Origin: CBDUQI01 sp965369325
GTDB lineage: Bacteria; Pseudomonadota; Gammaproteobacteria; Steroidobacterales; JBCBZW01
NCBI GenBank assembly: GCA_965369325.1
Contig: CBDUQI010000044.1
Span: 1 to 33,089 of the forward strand
Length of the DNA: 33,089 nt
Reading direction: 5' to 3'
Shown here piece after piece: positions 31,939 through 33,089 of this stretch. Each line of letters opens with the position of its first letter. Positions within the stretch are counted from its first letter, which is position 1. The notes below the pieces were generated by a model, which was given only the letters and a program-made list of their open reading frames with translations, made no database searches and had not been told where the DNA came from. The position numbers were made by a program, and so were the translations under genes.

Positions 31939-32934
31939 ATGAGCGCCGGGGAATTCAGCTTGAGCACGCTGCAACTTCGCCCGTTGCGCAGCTTGCTGCG
32001 GCCTGGCGCGTTGCTAGCGCTTGCGGCCCTGCTGGCGCTGGAGATCGCTGTGCGAGTGCTGGTGCCCGCTGGCCACGTCCCGAGCGGCGCCTGGCACAAC
32101 GTTGAGTTGCGCGATCAAGAGCAGCAGCTCGCAGAGATGGGGTCGGTTGACCTGATCTTCACGGGCAGCTCGGCCGCCGCAGTCAACTTCCCGCCCGCGG
32201 CCTTTGACGATGAGCTGGCACAGCAGGGTCTGCGCGTCACCTCTTTCAACGGTGGCATTCGCGGTTGCAACTATTCGTGTATCCCCGCCGGTCTGGAACG
32301 GATGTTTCTGCCGCATGCTACTCCCTCTGTAGTTGCGATGGTGGTGGTCCCCAGCGATATGGACGACGCCAACGGATTCGTCATGAACCGTTCGGCTGAT
32401 TTTCTGGACTCCTTCGCCGTGCGCCCACATGAAGCAGCATGGGTGAATGCGCTAAGCCGTATTAGTTGGCTTTACGGTTTTCGGGCGGAAATAAAGGAGT
32501 GGCTGACAACCCGCGAATGGGTGTATGAACGCTCGCTGATCGCCCGGCAGGGCCATATCGATATGGGCGACGAGCCGCGCAAGCGTTACGAATGGGATAT
32601 GCGGATGGATCGCAACGGCCCGCTGGCGCGTGAGTTGACCTCGGCCGCCCAGGCGCTAGTGAACAAGGGCATCCAGGTGCTGATTCTGCCCGCAGCCAGC
32701 GAATCCTCCATCGCCGATATGCTGGAGCCCGCCGACAAGGCGGAGCTGGCGGCCGTGTTCGAGGCGCTGGATGCCATGGAAGGCATTCAGGTGGTGCCGC
32801 TGGCCGACCTGCGGCCGGTGGACGAACACTTTATTGATTTGCTCCATCTGAACACGCAGGGTGCACAGAACTACGTACGGGCGGTCGCACGGCGGCTGGT
32901 TGAGGTGGACGCGCTGCGGCCCCTCTCTCAGTGA
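31939..32934 (+). CDS. Membrane-anchored SGNH-hydrolase-like protein
   Basis: A 331-residue protein from ATG 31939; a GTG at 31921 would add six residues. Neither start has a strong ribosome site. A single hydrophobic segment near 25-42 (GALLALAALLALEIAVRVLV) suggests a membrane anchor with the rest outside the cytoplasm. The SGNH blocks are recognisable: block I as LIFTGSSAAAVNF (nucleophile Ser78 in GSS instead of GDS), block II Gly in SFNGGIRGC and block V as DLLHLNTQGA (Asp300, His303). This matches esterase/acetyltransferase-type SGNH proteins such as those that modify exopolysaccharides, which often carry one N-terminal helix. No MBOAT partner is seen in the window. Family is likely; substrate unknown. 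Confidence 0.7.
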   Translation: MSAGEFSLSTLQLRPLRSLLRPGALLALAALLALEIAVRVLVPAGHVPSGAWHNVELRDQEQQLAEMGSVDLIFTGSSAAAVNFPPAAFDDELAQQGLRVTSFNGGIRGCNYSCIPAGLERMFLPHATPSVVAMVVVPSDMDDANGFVMNRSADFLDSFAVRPHEAAWVNALSRISWLYGFRAEIKEWLTTREWVYERSLIARQGHIDMGDEPRKRYEWDMRMDRNGPLARELTSAAQALVNKGIQVLILPAASESSIADMLEPADKAELAAVFEALDAMEGIQVVPLADLRPVDEHFIDLLHLNTQGAQNYVRAVARRLVEVDALRPLSQ

Positions 32935-32967
32935 ATGATGCCTCAGGGCCCGGCCGGCAGAAGTTGT

Positions 32968-32996
32968 GTGACTGAGGCGAGGCGGGCTGGTACCAT
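32968..32996 (+). promoter_or_regulatory. Possible promoter of the tRNA gene
   Basis: GTGACT (32968-32973), a 17-base spacer and TACCAT (32991-32996) give a moderate sigma-70 match, followed by GC-rich GAGCGCCC, the discriminator type found at stringently controlled tRNA promoters. The start would be near 33003, about 38 bases before the mature tRNA. Confidence 0.4.
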
Positions 32997-33010
32997 GAGC
33001 GCCCTTACGG

Positions 33011-33026
33011 GGCCCTGTCCAGGGCC
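33011..33026. other. Hairpin in the tRNA leader
   Basis: GGCCCT (33011-33016) pairs with AGGGCC (33021-33026) around GTCC. It lies between the predicted tRNA promoter and the tRNA and could be a processing signal or a weak end for the SGNH-like gene transcript; no T-run follows. Confidence 0.35.
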
Positions 33027-33040
33027 GACAGACGGAATAA

Positions 33041-33089
<49 letters not shown>

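Overview
The window looks like a chromosomal segment of a GC-rich (roughly 60%) gammaproteobacterium, probably free-living or marine. This placement rests on gene style only: an RND efflux pair of the gammaproteobacterial type, a DUF2959 lipoprotein, a TalB-type transaldolase, tRNA(CAU) sequence and a CsrB-like small RNA. I could not run a search. There is no sign of a prophage or CRISPR array. The only mobile DNA is a broken IS3-family element at the left edge.

Layout. 1-536: wreck of an IS3-group insertion sequence (internal deletion plus frameshift, right end intact), followed by about 240 bases with no recognisable gene. 778-4503: small metabolic genes: an exported Rid-family protein (+), then on the minus strand a VOC protein, a persulfide-dioxygenase-like metallo-beta-lactamase-fold hydrolase, a SpoIIAA-like protein and a dihydroorotate-dehydrogenase-like flavoprotein. 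4607-7735: a doubtful small CxxCH ORF, an M24-fold protein very close to the DMSP lyase DddP, a small lipoprotein and a TauE/SafE permease. 7754-10705: a 778-residue secreted Cys-rich/TSP3/dockerin-like protein and a divergent small exported protein. 10772-16543: a 1923-residue tandem UvrA (two complete UvrA copies, four ABC cassettes) behind a good sigma-70 promoter. 16544-17429: a gene-free interval which, on the minus strand, carries a strong candidate for a CsrB/RsmZ-type CsrA-sequestering sRNA (about 430 nt, 17 GGA motifs, several GGA-loop hairpins, promoter, strong terminator). 17430-22058: DUF2959 lipoprotein (+), then minus-strand transaldolase, exported peroxiredoxin-like protein, a TPR/TonB-C-like exported protein and an aldo/keto reductase. 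22085-24208: ABC exporter (ATPase plus permease) preceded by a possible 33-residue coupled leader ORF. 24215-27225: a transmembrane Ser/Thr kinase with TPRs, divergent from a GNAT acetyltransferase. 27226-31655: RND permease and adaptor operon. 31939-32934: membrane-anchored SGNH-hydrolase-like protein. 33041-end: 5' part of a tRNA with CAU anticodon.

The most interesting items are the unannotated CsrB-like sRNA with an inverted repeat upstream, the DddP-like enzyme that keeps every metal ligand at exact DddP spacing but appears to lack the catalytic aspartate, and the tandem UvrA with lysine-rich insertions. No single large novel system (defence island, biosynthetic cluster, phage satellite) is visible; most genes stand alone or in pairs.
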